Shown: positions 4,859 through 5,177 of the stretch, piece after piece
Numbering within the stretch: position 1 is the first letter of the stretch
How the letters are laid out: every line of letters begins with the position of its first letter
Origin: Bacteroidales bacterium H10
GTDB lineage: Bacteria; Bacteroidota; Bacteroidia; Bacteroidales; Muribaculaceae
NCBI GenBank assembly: GCA_001701295.1
Contig: DAAV01000028.1
Span: forward strand, 2,575-7,751
Length of the DNA stretch: 5,177 bases
Reading direction: 5' to 3'
The notes under the pieces: model-generated
Seen by the model: the letters and a program-made list of their open reading frames with translations, nothing else
The model's database searches: none
Told to the model about the DNA's origin: nothing
Made by a program: the position numbers and the translations under genes

Positions 4859-5177
4859 TTATTTATTTTCGGATCTAATTTTTTCGAGACGGGAGCGAAG
4901 CTGGGAGACATTCTCTCCGCGACTTATTATCACACCGTCAGGAGATATCAACATATGGTGAGGAATACCTGAGAAACCATATATGCCATACGGTCTGCGC
5001 TCCGTATTATAGAGTATGGGCCACGGGATGTCCTGTTTGGCTACCATGGCACGTGTATCCTCCGGGATATCACGCACAGCGACTCCTACAATCTCGACCA
5101 TATCGCCGAAATCGGCACGCAATGCCTTCAGATCCGGCAATTCGCGTATGCAATAAGGACACCAGCTTGCCCAGAAA
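4859..5177 (-). CDS. TlpA/ResA-like thiol-disulfide oxidoreductase (5' part beyond the window)
   Basis: The frame is open from the window edge. The visible 105 residues begin [19 protein letters not shown], giving the thioredoxin active site W-C-P-Y-C after the usual 'FWASW' strand. Next come IVGVAVRD, the cis-proline segment [15 protein letters not shown] and a final helix ([16 protein letters not shown]). The pattern is that of TlpA/ResA proteins, which reduce or exchange disulfides outside the cytoplasm and normally carry an N-terminal signal or membrane anchor; that part is not in the window. A TTG at 5140-5138 could be mistaken for a start, but it lies after the active site, so the gene certainly extends upstream. 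It is the upstream partner of the acyl-CoA synthetase; a functional link is not evident. Confidence 0.9.
   Translation of the reverse strand, partial: FWASWCPYCIRELPDLKALRADFGDMVEIVGVAVRDIPEDTRAMVAKQDIPWPILYNTERRPYGIYGFSGIPHHMLISPDGVIISRGENVSQLRSRLEKIRSENK

Noticed and set aside
5138..5140. TTG as a start for a short 93-residue thioredoxin-like protein
   Set aside because: The same frame continues upstream through the W-C-P-Y-C active site to the window edge, so this is an internal leucine codon.

Overview
The window looks like a degraded prophage (about 1-3090) beside host chromosomal genes (about 3195-5177) of a Bacteroidota genome, most likely order Bacteroidales. Three things point there. 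A reverse-strand phage gene has a promoter of the Bacteroides type (TTTG, 19 bases, TATCTTAG; consensus TTTG / TAnnTTTG). Starts lack convincing Shine-Dalgarno sequences and follow A/T-rich leaders instead. The amidase and TM/coiled-coil lysis neighbours are of a kind I associate with Bacteroidales prophages. No sequence search was run, so family and genus are open.

Positions 1-1237 hold the middle of a siphophage-like tail module on the + strand: the last codons of an upstream gene, then two small overlapping-frame genes (81-407 and 413-721) that look like the tail assembly chaperone pair. They are joined by a textbook -1 slippery heptamer, A AAA AAG at 386-392, which would give a 213-residue fusion like lambda gpG-GT. 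The next phage gene, the tape measure gene, keeps only its first ~46 codons (1091-1237) and then stops. Between chaperone and tape measure sits a reverse-strand, A+T-rich gene for a small membrane/coiled-coil protein with its own promoter: a 'moron' cargo gene. Everything expected after the tape measure N-terminus (rest of tape measure, distal tail, tip and fibres) is absent, so the virion module is not functional as it stands.

Positions 1238-3026 begin with an A+T-rich gap holding a perfect 16-bp palindrome. An apparently intact three-gene lysis-type cassette follows: a one-TM coiled-coil protein with a C-terminal cysteine cluster, a T7-lysozyme-type N-acetylmuramoyl-L-alanine amidase with all recognised catalytic residues, and a protein with an N-terminal lipobox-like segment and a C-terminal TM segment that fits a unimolecular spanin.

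Positions 3027-3194 separate convergent genes and are dense in structure: a 33-position imperfect hairpin directly after the spanin-like stop, then two copies of a 31-bp repeat, each able to form two small hairpins. The prophage-host boundary most likely lies here.

Positions 3195-5177 (- strand) are a host operon: a TlpA/ResA-like thioredoxin (cut by the window edge) followed 5 bases later by a full-length AMP-forming acyl-CoA synthetase.
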